Shown in pieces: positions 1 to 7,978 of a stretch of DNA of 64,000 nt (its first letter is position 1; each line of letters begins with the position of its first letter). The translations under genes were made by a program, and so were the position numbers. The notes below the pieces were generated by a model. That model made no database searches. It saw only the letters and a list, made by a program, of their open reading frames with translations, and had not been told where the DNA came from. The stretch comes from Alphaproteobacteria bacterium (GTDB lineage Bacteria > Pseudomonadota > Alphaproteobacteria > UBA8366): NCBI GenBank assembly GCA_021774335.1, contig JAJFJD010000016.1:1-64000 (forward strand), read 5' to 3'.

Positions 1-662
1 GGCTTGCCGGCCTCGTCGAGCGCTTGGCGGTAGACCTCGAGCTGGCGCTTGGTGATGGCGATCGAGTTGTGCGGATTGACGTACCAGCAATCGCCGATCC
101 GGGCCGCCCGCTCGATCGCCGGGTCCGCGTTGGCGCCGATCCAGATCGGCGGGCGCGGCTCCTGCACCGGCTTCACGGAGACGTTGGCGTCCAATAGATC
201 GAAATACGTGCCTTTCATGGACACCTTGTCCTCGGTCCAGAGCCGCTTGATCGCCTCGATATTTTCCGTGAAACGGCGGACGATCTGTTTACGCTCGACG
301 CCGAAGGCCGCCAACTCGACTTCCCTGTACCCGAGCGCCGCACCGAAGATGACCCGCCCTTTCGACATGACATCAAGGGAAGCGAGTTGCTCGGCAATAT
401 CCAAGGGCTTGTGCAGCGACAGCAGGATGATCCCGAAATTCAGCCGCAGGTTCTGCGATTCCGCCGCCATACGTGAATGGAAAACGGTCTGGTTGAACGC
501 CTGCAGCGGATGCGACGAATAATGCATTCCCTTGGTGAGCGACGCGAAGCCGAGCCGGTCGATGAGGCGCACCTGCTCGGCCATCTCCTCGAACCGCACG
601 CCCATGTCCTCACCCTGCGGGAATTGCCCGCGGATCATCAAGCCGAATTGAATTTCGGTCAT
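1..662 (-). CDS. LLM-class flavin-dependent oxidoreductase (C-terminus cut by window edge)
   Basis: The first ~220 residues of a luciferase-like TIM-barrel monooxygenase or reductase are present; the C-terminus lies outside the window. The start is ATG at 662, preceded by a strong GGAGG-type ribosome site. Visible family marks are the N-terminal 'FGLMIRGQFP' strand, the 'GIILLSLHKPLDIAEQLASL' segment, 'GRVIFGAALGY' and the later 'PPIWIGANADPAIERAARIGD' phosphate-binding region. These proteins use FMN or F420 to oxidise diverse small substrates; the substrate cannot be read from sequence. It is the first gene of a leftward pair or follows the small membrane gene at 723-1019 by 60 bases. A second, only distantly similar LLM gene lies at 14397-15431. 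Confidence 0.9.
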   Translation of the reverse strand, partial: MTEIQFGLMIRGQFPQGEDMGVRFEEMAEQVRLIDRLGFASLTKGMHYSSHPLQAFNQTVFHSRMAAESQNLRLNFGIILLSLHKPLDIAEQLASLDVMSKGRVIFGAALGYREVELAAFGVERKQIVRRFTENIEAIKRLWTEDKVSMKGTYFDLLDANVSVKPVQEPRPPIWIGANADPAIERAARIGDCWYVNPHNSIAITKRQLEVYRQALDEAGK

Positions 663-722
663 TTGGTTTTCCTCCTGCTAGTCTTTGAGGCCTTCGATTC
701 TTATTTTACGGACCCTTCGAAT

Positions 723-1019
723 TTATGCGCTATCCGATGGAGCGCTGATATCGCGGCAGGCCATAACTGTCGTGGCCACGATCGCGCAGAAGAACAGGAT
801 CTCAAGGACACCGAACTCGTCATAGGTCGCGGCAATAAAGAACTGCACGGCGACGACGATGCCAACGATCACCACCAAACCGAGAACGAAAATGATCACA
901 ACGGTCAGCATGATGGATTGCGTCCATCGCGCAGGAGCTGGGGCCCGTTTGACATCTAGAAAATAGGTAAACAGAAACACGCTTAGGCAGACGAGCACTA
1001 GACCTTGAATTGCGCCCAT
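723..1019 (-). CDS. small three-segment membrane protein, unknown function
   Basis: This is a 98-residue hydrophobic protein with about three predicted membrane segments, near residues 4-21, 35-62 and 67-87, and an acidic-serine tail. The start is ATG at 1019 with GGAG upstream ('GGAGAACCAAGGA'). No catalytic or binding motif is recognisable. It is oriented like the LLM oxidoreductase 60 bases downstream, so the two may be co-transcribed. The 288 bases upstream (1020-1307) hold no convincing gene. Length and hydrophobic pattern support a real gene, but the function is unknown. Confidence 0.6.
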   Translation of the reverse strand: MGAIQGLVLVCLSVFLFTYFLDVKRAPAPARWTQSIMLTVVIIFVLGLVVIVGIVVAVQFFIAATYDEFGVLEILFFCAIVATTVMACRDISAPSDSA

Positions 1020-1307
1020 TCCTTGGTTCTCCAGATCGCACTTCGAGTGCCGGGTCGCCTAATTCCAGATTCCGGCCGTCGTGCGTTTGCGATTGGCTTG
1101 CCTCACTTCAACACCGCCCGGATACCGAGGATCGGGCAATGCCAAGTGCTGGCACAGTCATCACAGGGGTTGATTGGAAAATTATGACAACGACACTCTT
1201 CTTTTCGCAGGTCGGAAGGTACAACGGCAATCAGTTCCTGATCTGATCCGCATCTTCGACGAGATCGACCGCGCAAAAGCCCGCTGAGTGCGCAGGACGC
1301 TCCGTCC

Positions 1308-2105
1308 CTACTTCTTCCGGTTCAAAAAGGCCGTCATCATGCGCTTGGGCTCGTCGGTCCGGTATGAATCGACATAGGCCTGAATGCCCGCGCGGGCGCC
1401 GTCGGTCGTCGACATCCGGTCCCAGTCGATGATCAGGCGTTTTTGGATGCGCACGGCCAGCGGGCCACAGGCCAATAACGAAGCAATCCATCCTTCCACC
1501 GCCTCGTCCAACCCGGCTGTCGGGACCAGGCGTTGCAGGAAGCCGATGCGGTAGGCCTCGTCGGCGTCGATATGATCACCGGTCAACACCAATTCCACCG
1601 CTTTTCCCCAGCCGATGATTTGCGGCAGGATCGACGCCTCCATGCCGGACGGGATGCCAAACCGGGTTTCCGGCATGCCGAATTTCGCGTGATCGGCCGC
1701 GACCCGCATGTCGGCGCAGGCGGCAATCTCCATCCCCGAGCCAAAACAATAGCCATTGATCCGGGCGATCACCGGTACCGGGAATGTGCGCACCGCATCG
1801 CAAGCCCGGTGGGTCTTTGTGGAGGAGCCTTCGGCGTCGTTGAGATCAAAATTCGCCATTTCGGCGAGATTGGTCCCGCCCACGAAGGAACGATCACCAG
1901 CACCGGTCAGCACGACCGCGCGCAGGCTTTCGTCATGCTTGAGGCCGGTCATCACCTCGATGAACTTTTCCTTGCCGGCGAGACCGAGCGCGTTTCGCTT
2001 TTCCGGATTATTGAAAGTAATCCACGCGATACGGCCATCATCGCCGCGATCGTCAAAATTCAGGAGAACCGGGCTTGATGCATCCGATTGCGTGTCCGTG
2101 GCCAT
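1308..2105 (-). CDS. enoyl-CoA hydratase/isomerase (crotonase) family protein
   Basis: This 265-residue crotonase-fold protein should act on an acyl-CoA thioester in the cytoplasm, as hydratase, isomerase or a related activity. The oxyanion-hole segments are 'FVGGTNLAEM' and 'INGYCFGSGMEIAACAD'. The two acidic positions of true hydratases appear kept in 'GSGMEIA' and 'MPETRFG'. I chose ATG at 2105 over an in-frame TTG five codons earlier because GGAGGG lies just upstream of the ATG. It is transcribed divergently from the serine hydrolase at 2191, sharing an 85-base intergenic region. The exact substrate is unknown. Confidence 0.9.
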   Translation of the reverse strand: MATDTQSDASSPVLLNFDDRGDDGRIAWITFNNPEKRNALGLAGKEKFIEVMTGLKHDESLRAVVLTGAGDRSFVGGTNLAEMANFDLNDAEGSSTKTHRACDAVRTFPVPVIARINGYCFGSGMEIAACADMRVAADHAKFGMPETRFGIPSGMEASILPQIIGWGKAVELVLTGDHIDADEAYRIGFLQRLVPTAGLDEAVEGWIASLLACGPLAVRIQKRLIIDWDRMSTTDGARAGIQAYVDSYRTDEPKRMMTAFLNRKK

Positions 2106-2190
2106 TGTTCCCTCCACCAATTCGGTTCATTCTTCGACGTATTCCGCCGGGGTATACGGGATACTATTCGGTGAAGGGGAGAACGGACAA

Positions 2191-3309
2191 ATGGACGACC
2201 TGAGAGATATCGCGGCGACGCTCGATCCCATGACCTGCGCCGAGCCGGCCGACTGTGGTTTCGATCCCGCAAAGTTGCAAGCCGCCATCAATTACGCGGA
2301 GACGGAGGCGGAAACGCCGTGGCCGCGCGACCTGAGCGAAGGCTTGGCTGCGTCGGGCGACATCGAACCGCCGCCCTGGAATGAGGTCTTAGGACCAACC
2401 AAGCCTCGCACCGGCCCGAACGGCGTGGTGCTGCGTGGCGGCAAGTTCGTCGCGGCCTGGGGCGACGTCACCCGCGCCGACATGACCTTCAGCATCGCCA
2501 AGAGCTATCTCTCGATTCTTGCGGGCATCGCGCTCAAGGACAAGCTGATCAACGACCTGGACGACCCAATCCGCGACTACGCGCTCGACGACGGCTATGA
2601 CGCCCCGCAGAACCGCGCCATCACCTGGCGGCATATGTTGACGCAGACCAGCGAATGGGAAGGCGAACTGTGGACGAAGCCGGACCTGATCGACCGCAAC
2701 CGACAGGTCGGCGCCGGGGCGGATAACTCGCGCAAAGGCACGCATCGCGATCTGCAGGCGCCGGGAACCCATTGGGAATATAACGACGTCCGGGTCAATC
2801 GCTTCGCACTTTCGCTGATGCAGCTTTTCCGGCGGCCCCTGCCCGAAGTCCTGCGCGAGCGCGTGATGGACCCAATCGGGGCCTCAAACGATTGGGAATG
2901 GCACGGCTACCGCAATTCCTATATCGAGTTGGACGGCCACAAGATGCAATCGGTGCCGGGCGGCTCGCACTGGGGCGGCGGCCTCTGGATCAGCACGCTG
3001 GACCATGCCCGAATCGCCCAACTGATCCTTCAGAAAGGCCAGTGGCAAGACATTGAAATCCTGCCCAGCGAGTATGTCGAGGCGCTCCGCGCGCCCTGCG
3101 ACATCAACGCCGGCTACGGCCTGCTCTGGTGGCTCAATCCGGACCGGTCCTACTATTCCAAGGCACCGGAAAGCAGCTTCTTCGCTGTCGGCGCGGGCAC
3201 CAGCATTATATGGATCGACCCGACGCTGGACCTCGCCGTGGTTGCCCGCTGGATTGATCAGAGCAAGATCAACGAATTCGCCGGCCGTTTCATGGCGAGT
3301 ATCGGCTAG
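2191..3309 (+). CDS. serine hydrolase, class C beta-lactamase/esterase fold
   Basis: This 372-residue member of the beta-lactamase-related serine hydrolases has a nucleophile motif S101-I-A-K104 and a second motif Y197-N-D, matching SxxK and YxN. No signal peptide is visible, so a cytoplasmic esterase or amidase is more likely than a secreted beta-lactamase. An in-frame open stretch extends upstream to 1756, but it overlaps the divergent crotonase gene. ATG 2191 with AAGGGGAGA nine bases upstream is the sensible start. The stop overlaps the convergent SDR stop by three bases. Its substrate is unknown; the neighbouring crotonase suggests small-molecule catabolism. Confidence 0.88.
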   Translation: MDDLRDIAATLDPMTCAEPADCGFDPAKLQAAINYAETEAETPWPRDLSEGLAASGDIEPPPWNEVLGPTKPRTGPNGVVLRGGKFVAAWGDVTRADMTFSIAKSYLSILAGIALKDKLINDLDDPIRDYALDDGYDAPQNRAITWRHMLTQTSEWEGELWTKPDLIDRNRQVGAGADNSRKGTHRDLQAPGTHWEYNDVRVNRFALSLMQLFRRPLPEVLRERVMDPIGASNDWEWHGYRNSYIELDGHKMQSVPGGSHWGGGLWISTLDHARIAQLILQKGQWQDIEILPSEYVEALRAPCDINAGYGLLWWLNPDRSYYSKAPESSFFAVGAGTSIIWIDPTLDLAVVARWIDQSKINEFAGRFMASIG

Positions 3310-4010
3310 AAGGATTCAGTCCAGGGCCGAAGTTCGACTTCCCAGCTCCACGCGCTGCGGTGCTGGCGATGCACATTCAAATAGGTTTCGGCGATCGCAT
3401 CCGGATCGAGCATGCCGTCTTCCGGCCGCCCTTCGATCCGCGGATCGTCCGCCCCCTGGCGGATGCCACCGTCAATCGGGAAATGCGCGACATGGATGTT
3501 TTGCGGTGCCAGTTCGCGCGCCATGCTCTGCGCCAATCCGCGCAGGCCGAACTTGCCCATCGCGAAAGAGGATGAGTTCGCATAACCTTTGTAACTGGCA
3601 GATGCCCCGGTAAACAGAATAGAGCCATGGCCCTGCTCCATCATCAGCCGCGCCGCGTTCTGCCCGACCAGGAACCCGCCATAGCAGCTCACCAGGATGG
3701 CCTGCCGCACCGCCTCGGGGTCGAGATCGACGATCGGGCCGCGTCCCCCGCGATTGCTGGCATTGTAGACCACGATATCCGGCACGCCGCTGCTTTCCAC
3801 CAAACCGGCGAAGAGCTTATCCACGTCGCCGGGGAGGCTGGCATCGCAGGCATAGACCGTGGCGTCGGTTTCCTTGGCCAAACCCGCGAGCTTGTCCACG
3901 TCCCGTGCCGCCAGGGCGACTTGAATTCCCTCTTTGGCGAAAAGGCGTGCCAACGAGGCACTGAGCCCCCGGCCGCTTCCGACGATAACTGCTGTTTCTT
4001 TCGTGGCCAT
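3306..4010 (-). CDS. atypical short-chain dehydrogenase/reductase, catalytic Tyr replaced by Phe
   Basis: This is a 234-residue Rossmann-fold SDR. The nucleotide-binding turn is 'VGSGRGLSASLAR' (residues 10-22), a variant of TGxxxGIG. The active-site serine is S137 in 'TGAS', but the YxxxK motif reads F149-A-M-G-K153, with codon TTC where the catalytic tyrosine is expected. A normal alcohol/ketone redox cycle is therefore doubtful. The 'RELAPQNIHVAHFPIDGGI' segment resembles a known subgroup of divergent SDR proteins. The start is ATG 4010 with GAGGG upstream. It ends tail-to-tail with the serine hydrolase. Confidence 0.88.
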   Translation of the reverse strand: MATKETAVIVGSGRGLSASLARLFAKEGIQVALAARDVDKLAGLAKETDATVYACDASLPGDVDKLFAGLVESSGVPDIVVYNASNRGGRGPIVDLDPEAVRQAILVSCYGGFLVGQNAARLMMEQGHGSILFTGASASYKGYANSSSFAMGKFGLRGLAQSMARELAPQNIHVAHFPIDGGIRQGADDPRIEGRPEDGMLDPDAIAETYLNVHRQHRSAWSWEVELRPWTESF

Positions 4011-4110
4011 GCGATTTTCCCTCGTTTTTAGGTCTTGATCCCTGCAAACCCGGTGGTTTCGGGCCGGGCATCAACCTCGCGTTAATCACCGGTCCCTACA
4101 ATCCTAAATT

Positions 4111-4935
4111 ATGCCCCGTCTGTCATTCATCAATGGCCGAATCGCTCGGCTCTGCTTGATCCTCGTCGGAATTGGGGGATCGCTTTTGCCGATCGAAGCC
4201 GGCCACGCCGACCCGGCGATGGATCGCGTTCATCGGGGCATGCGGCTGATGGCCTTTGCCCCGATAAACGGCAGCCGTTTCGATGTATCGGTTCCGCCCG
4301 CCTCGAAAAGCCTTGATAAGATCGCCGCTGCGATCGAACTGATCTACAGCCAATCGCCGCGCAACGCTCAACGGATCAACGCGTTGAAACGCCGTGGCCT
4401 GGTCCTTCTGGCCTATTTTCCCAACAATTTCCGCAGCCGGACCGGATTGAACACTCAGAATGTGGCGCTGTTCCTCCCCGATTTCTTACGGAACCAGGGA
4501 CTGAAGCTGAGCGACGGTAAGGAGTTCGTCGTCGTGATCAATCAGTTCGGGGTGAAATGGACGGTCCCCGAACTGGCGGCAATCATCGTTCACGAACTGG
4601 TCGGCCACGGCGGTCAGCATCTACAAGGCCGTATCGCCGGGGGTCGCCAACTGGACCTCGAATGCGAAGCGTCGCTCTATGAGGAGCAGGCCTACCAGGA
4701 TTTCGGCGTGCCGAAGAAGTCCCGCTCCATCGTGTTGTTCCGGCGGCGGCTCGAAAACCGCTACTGCGCCGACTTCCGCGACCATATGCGGCGAAGCGCG
4801 CCGTCACGGTTGGCGCTGTGGGATACGCTCAATCCCGATGTCCGGCGGTTGCTGAGCCATTTCGACCAATATCGCCGCGAGCAGACCGCTGCGCTGCCGA
4901 CACAGGTGCCGCCGCCTAAGCCGGATAGTCGATAA
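4111..4935 (+). CDS. secreted protein with HExxxH motif, possible metallohydrolase
   Basis: This 274-residue exported protein has a signal peptide (hydrophobic residues ~12-27, likely cleavage after GHA near residue 33). Its mature part carries H161-E-L-V-G-H166 followed by Q169 and H170, then an acidic helix with E184, E186, E191 and E192. This resembles a zincin helix with one inserted residue, HExxxH instead of HExxH. Metal binding and peptidase activity are inference. No strong ribosome site precedes ATG 4111. Its 3' end overlaps the convergent nitroreductase by 20 bases. No family name is assigned. Confidence 0.75.
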   Translation: MPRLSFINGRIARLCLILVGIGGSLLPIEAGHADPAMDRVHRGMRLMAFAPINGSRFDVSVPPASKSLDKIAAAIELIYSQSPRNAQRINALKRRGLVLLAYFPNNFRSRTGLNTQNVALFLPDFLRNQGLKLSDGKEFVVVINQFGVKWTVPELAAIIVHELVGHGGQHLQGRIAGGRQLDLECEASLYEEQAYQDFGVPKKSRSIVLFRRRLENRYCADFRDHMRRSAPSRLALWDTLNPDVRRLLSHFDQYRREQTAALPTQVPPPKPDSR

Positions 4936-5647
4936 AACTCGCAAACCCCTCGACCGGCTCGCGCTCGGTAGTGAACTGGTTCACGCGCGCGTCCAGATCC
5001 GCATAACCCAACGACATGCCGCAGATAATCGTGTGATCCTCGGGAATGCCGAGATGCTCGCGGATGATCGCGTGATAGTCGCTGAAGGCCGCCTGCGGGA
5101 TCGTATGCAAACCATGTCCGCGGGCCGATATCATGATGTTTTCCATGAACATGCCGTAATCGAGCCAACTGCCGATTTCCAGCTTGTCGTCGATGGCGAA
5201 GACCAGGCCAACCGGCGCATCGAAAAAGACATAGTTGCGGGCGCGCGCCGCCTTCATCTTCTCGGTCTCCCCGCGCTCGATGCCGAGCGTGCCATACAGG
5301 TCCCAGCCGACCTTGCGGCGGCGCGACTTGTAGGGCTCGAAGAATTCGTCCGGGTAGTATTTCCAGCTTCGCTTGTGCTTTTCCCCCGCCTCAAAGGCAT
5401 CCAGGATCGCCTGCGATAGCCGGTCCTTGGTCGCCCCGGTGGTCACGTAGACCTTCCACGGCTGCATATTGGTGCCGCTTGGCGCTCGGGCCGACACTTC
5501 CAGGATATGTTCCATCAGGTGGCGCGGCACCGGTGTCGGCAGGAAGGCGCGGATCGATCGACGCGACGCGATCGCGTCGTCCACGGTGGCGGCGACATCC
5601 GCTTCTTTCGGCGGCGTTAGGTCGAAGGGCTTGGCGTTTGCGCTCAT
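4916..5647 (-). CDS. nitroreductase family protein (FMN-dependent)
   Basis: This 243-residue oxidoreductase belongs to the nitroreductase fold, which binds FMN at a dimer interface and uses NAD(P)H. Signatures are 'SRRSIRAFLPTPVP' near the N-terminus for phosphate binding, 'SGTNMQPWKVYV', and the C-terminal 'IPEDHTIICGMSLGYAD'. The start ATG 5647 has AAGGA five bases upstream; longer in-frame starts to 5719 lack a ribosome site. It overlaps the secreted HExxxH protein convergently and is divergent from the DAHP synthase leader. Physiological substrate unknown; quinones, enones or nitro compounds are typical of the family. Confidence 0.92.
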   Translation of the reverse strand: MSANAKPFDLTPPKEADVAATVDDAIASRRSIRAFLPTPVPRHLMEHILEVSARAPSGTNMQPWKVYVTTGATKDRLSQAILDAFEAGEKHKRSWKYYPDEFFEPYKSRRRKVGWDLYGTLGIERGETEKMKAARARNYVFFDAPVGLVFAIDDKLEIGSWLDYGMFMENIMISARGHGLHTIPQAAFSDYHAIIREHLGIPEDHTIICGMSLGYADLDARVNQFTTEREPVEGFASFIDYPA

Positions 5648-5800
5648 TGTCATCCTTGATCGGAAGTTGTCAAAGCCTGGGCGGCGGTATCTTATACGGG
5701 CAGCCGGGCCCCACGCCAATCAGCTTGAAGGCGTTCGGGAAACCAGGTCCCTCAAAAATGACCCGTGGACAAACCGGTCTGGCTGTACTATCTCCACGCT

Positions 5801-5884
5801 ATGCATCGCTCAACCGCCACGTCCTATTTTTGGTTTTTTGGTTATCCGAAGCCTTTGGCGGCGGAAGGGATGCGTTTGGTCTAA
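5801..5884 (+). CDS. aromatic-rich attenuator leader peptide for DAHP synthase
   Basis: A 27-codon open frame, ATG 5801 to TAA 5882-5884, lies just upstream of the DAHP synthase. Codons 9-15 read Tyr-Phe-Trp-Phe-Phe-Gly-Tyr: six aromatic codons in seven, covering all three end products of the pathway. It is followed after 24 bases by an intrinsic terminator. This is the architecture of ribosome-mediated attenuation: fast translation when charged aromatic tRNAs are abundant permits the terminator, stalling prevents it. No clear ribosome site precedes the ATG, and a TACTAT -10-like element at 5786-5791 would put transcription start only a few bases upstream, so translation may be nearly leaderless. 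Confidence 0.85.
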   Translation: MHRSTATSYFWFFGYPKPLAAEGMRLV

Positions 5885-5929
5885 ACCAAAGACCAAAGAA
5901 AGTCTCAGAACCGCCAGTCCCTGGCGGTT
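5812..5929 (+). promoter_or_regulatory. transcription attenuator with alternative RNA pairings
   Basis: Repeated complementary segments permit competing hairpins. CCGCCA at 5814-5819 can pair with TGGCGG at 5856-5861; that same segment can pair with CCGCCA at 5911-5916; and AACCGCCAG at 5909-5917 pairs with CTGGCGGTT at 5921-5929 to form the terminator. In addition TTTGGTTT at 5829-5836, inside the Phe/Trp codons, is complementary to AAACCAAA at 5883-5890, and TTTGGTCT at 5875-5882 to AGACCAAA at 5890-5897. A ribosome stalled on the aromatic codons would change which pairing wins. Pairings are seen; the regulatory outcome is inferred. Confidence 0.8.
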
Positions 5930-5934
5930 TTTTT
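5909..5934 (+). terminator. intrinsic terminator of the attenuator
   Basis: A nine-base-pair stem, AACCGCCAG/CTGGCGGTT, with a TCC loop is followed directly by seven T. It lies between the leader peptide stop and the DAHP synthase ribosome site, where a conditional terminator is expected. Confidence 0.92.
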
Positions 5935-5972
5935 GTGCCGCCGGCGTGACACGCACATAAGGAGTTTACGCC

Positions 5973-7031
5973 GTGCTCGACACGACAGACGACATTCGCA
6001 TTTGCGAAATCAAGGAACTCGATACCCCGGCCCAGGTCATGGGAGAACTGCCGCGCGGCGACGCGGTCACCCGCACCGTGACGGAGGCGCGCAGCGCGAT
6101 CCAGCGCATCATCCATCGGCAGGATGATCGGCTTGCCGTGATCATCGGCCCCTGCTCGATCCACGATCCCAAGTCGGCAATGGACTACGCATCCCGCCTG
6201 ATGGCGCTGCGGGCGCGCCATGCTGGCACGTTGGAGATCATCATGCGGGTCTATTTCGAGAAACCGCGCACCACGGTGGGCTGGAAAGGCCTGGTCAACG
6301 ATCCAAACCTGGACGGCAGTTTCGAGATCGAACAAGGACTGCGCCTGGCTCGCAAACTTCTGCTCGATATCAATGCGATTGGGCTCCCGGCGGGCTGCGA
6401 GTTCCTGGAGATGACCACACCGCAATACATCGCGGATCTCGTGTCTTGGGCCGCCATCGGCGCACGGACGACGGAAAGCCAAGTCCACCGCGAACTCGCG
6501 TCCGGCGTGTCCTGCCCGGTCGGATTCAAGAACGGCACCAACGGCAATGTCCAGATCGCGGTCGACGCCGTAAGCTCAGCTTCCCATCCGCATCATTTCA
6601 TGGCCGTGACCAAGGAAGGCCGCTCCGCGATCGCCGCGACCGCGGGCAACGAGGATTGCCATATCATCCTGCGCGGCGGACGCGAAACGAACTACGATGC
6701 CGACAGCGTCAACGACGCCTGCGCGATCGCGGTGAAATCAGGCCTGCTGCCGGCAGTGATGATCGACGCGAGCCATGCGAACAGCTCGAAAAATCCGGAA
6801 AATCAGCCGGCGGTGCTGGCCGATATCGGCCAACAGGTCGCGGCAGGCGACGGGCGGGTCATTGGCGTCATGGTGGAAAGCCATTTGGTCGGCGGCCGGC
6901 AGGACTTGGTCCCGGGTCAACCACTGGAGTACGGCCAGAGCATCACCGACGGCTGCATCGATTGGGAAGCGTCCGAGGCGGTTCTGGAACAACTCGCGGC
7001 CGACGTCGCGTCGCGCAGGGAGAAATCCTAA
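5973..7031 (+). CDS. aroG: 3-deoxy-7-phosphoheptulonate synthase, class I (AroAI beta)
   Basis: This 352-residue enzyme condenses phosphoenolpyruvate and erythrose 4-phosphate, the first step of the shikimate pathway. Class I marks include 'GPCSIHD' near residue 59, 'RVYFEKPRTTVGWKGL', 'GARTTESQ' and 'GFKNGT' for substrate and metal binding. The length matches the E. coli AroF/G/H family. The start is GTG 5973 with AAGGA at 5959-5963. It is preceded by a leader peptide and terminator, so expression probably responds to aromatic aminoacyl-tRNA supply. Which of the three E. coli paralogs it matches best cannot be decided, so the symbol is nominal. It ends overlapping the LysR gene by four bases. 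Confidence 0.96.
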   Translation: MLDTTDDIRICEIKELDTPAQVMGELPRGDAVTRTVTEARSAIQRIIHRQDDRLAVIIGPCSIHDPKSAMDYASRLMALRARHAGTLEIIMRVYFEKPRTTVGWKGLVNDPNLDGSFEIEQGLRLARKLLLDINAIGLPAGCEFLEMTTPQYIADLVSWAAIGARTTESQVHRELASGVSCPVGFKNGTNGNVQIAVDAVSSASHPHHFMAVTKEGRSAIAATAGNEDCHIILRGGRETNYDADSVNDACAIAVKSGLLPAVMIDASHANSSKNPENQPAVLADIGQQVAAGDGRVIGVMVESHLVGGRQDLVPGQPLEYGQSITDGCIDWEASEAVLEQLAADVASRREKS

Positions 7032-7939
7032 CCGGGCTCGCGCACTTCCTCGAACAGCCAGTCGCGGAAGATCATGACTTTCGGGCGGTTACGGCTGCGG
7101 GGCGGGTAAACGACGTAATAGCCAAAGCGGATCGGCAGGCTGAGCTTGAACAGGCGCACCAGCCGCCCGGCGGCAATGTCGCGTCCTATCAAGGCGGTGC
7201 GGCCGAGCGCGACCCCTACCCCTTCAATTGCGGCGCTGATAGCGGAATTGGCACTGTCGAAGCGCATGCCGTGGGTGGCGTCCACATCCGTCACCCCGGC
7301 CGCCAGCAGCCACATCGGCCAGTTCGGATGCGCTTCGTCAAGTAAGGGATTCTCGTCATGCAGCAGTGTGAAATGCCGCAGATCGCTCGGCGATTCCAGC
7401 TTGGAATGATCGCCTTTCAAGAGATCGGGGCTGCAGACCGGCGTCACCTCGGAACTGAGCAGTGATTCGACCACCATGCCCGGATACTCGCCCCGGCCGA
7501 ACCGGATGCCGATATCGACCCCTTCCCGCTCGTAATCGATCATTTCCATCGTCGTCGAAATCCGGATATCGATCTCGGGATGCGCCGCGTTGAAATGCTC
7601 GAGGCGCGGGATCAGCCATTTCGCGCCGAAGGATGGCGTCACCGCGACATTGATCTGGCCCGTCTGGTCATACAGGCCGAAATTCTCCATCGCTTCCTCA
7701 AACGAGGCGAAGCCCTTGCGGACCCCCGGCAGGATACGCTGTCCGGCTTCAGTGAGCATGAGCGTGCCTTTCGCCCGGCGGAACAGTTTCGCACCGAGAA
7801 ACTCCTCCAGTCCTTTGATCTGATGACTGATTGCCGCCGGGGTCACGCTCAAATCCTCCGCAGCCCGCGTAAAACTGCGATGCCGGGCAGACGCGTCAAA
7901 AGCGCGGAGGGCGTTCAAGGGCGGTAATTTGATAGGCAT
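7028..7939 (-). CDS. LysR-family transcriptional regulator, GcvA-like
   Basis: This 303-residue LysR protein has an N-terminal winged helix-turn-helix (residues ~5-64, 'RSFTRAAEDLSVTPAAISHQIKGLE' region) and a C-terminal periplasmic-binding-type effector domain. The 'PPLNALRAFDASARH' opening is typical of the GcvA-like branch. The start is ATG 7939; an extra upstream TTG codon is unlikely. The start codon lies in one arm of an inverted repeat, CATCAAG at 7937-7943 and CTTGATG at 7972-7978, a plausible autoregulatory site. It is divergent from the small protein at 8140, its most likely target. It overlaps the DAHP synthase end by four bases, tail to tail. Confidence 0.93.
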   Translation of the reverse strand: MPIKLPPLNALRAFDASARHRSFTRAAEDLSVTPAAISHQIKGLEEFLGAKLFRRAKGTLMLTEAGQRILPGVRKGFASFEEAMENFGLYDQTGQINVAVTPSFGAKWLIPRLEHFNAAHPEIDIRISTTMEMIDYEREGVDIGIRFGRGEYPGMVVESLLSSEVTPVCSPDLLKGDHSKLESPSDLRHFTLLHDENPLLDEAHPNWPMWLLAAGVTDVDATHGMRFDSANSAISAAIEGVGVALGRTALIGRDIAAGRLVRLFKLSLPIRFGYYVVYPPRSRNRPKVMIFRDWLFEEVREPG

Positions 7940-7978
7940 CAAGATTTCTCAATTTTAGTTTTTCTAAAGTCCTTGATG
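7937..7978. promoter_or_regulatory. inverted repeat at the LysR start, possible LysR binding site
   Basis: CATCAAG (7937-7943) and its exact reverse complement CTTGATG (7972-7978) flank an AT-rich 28-base spacer in the LysR/small-protein intergenic region. Binding by the LysR protein is inferred from position only. Confidence 0.4.

Noticed and set aside
1020..1307. Short open frames in the gap (e.g. 1010-1246)
   Set aside because: No ribosome site, no motif, and unusual composition; judged non-coding.
1756..2190. 145-codon N-terminal extension of the serine hydrolase
   Set aside because: It overlaps the divergent crotonase gene; ATG 2191 has the ribosome site.
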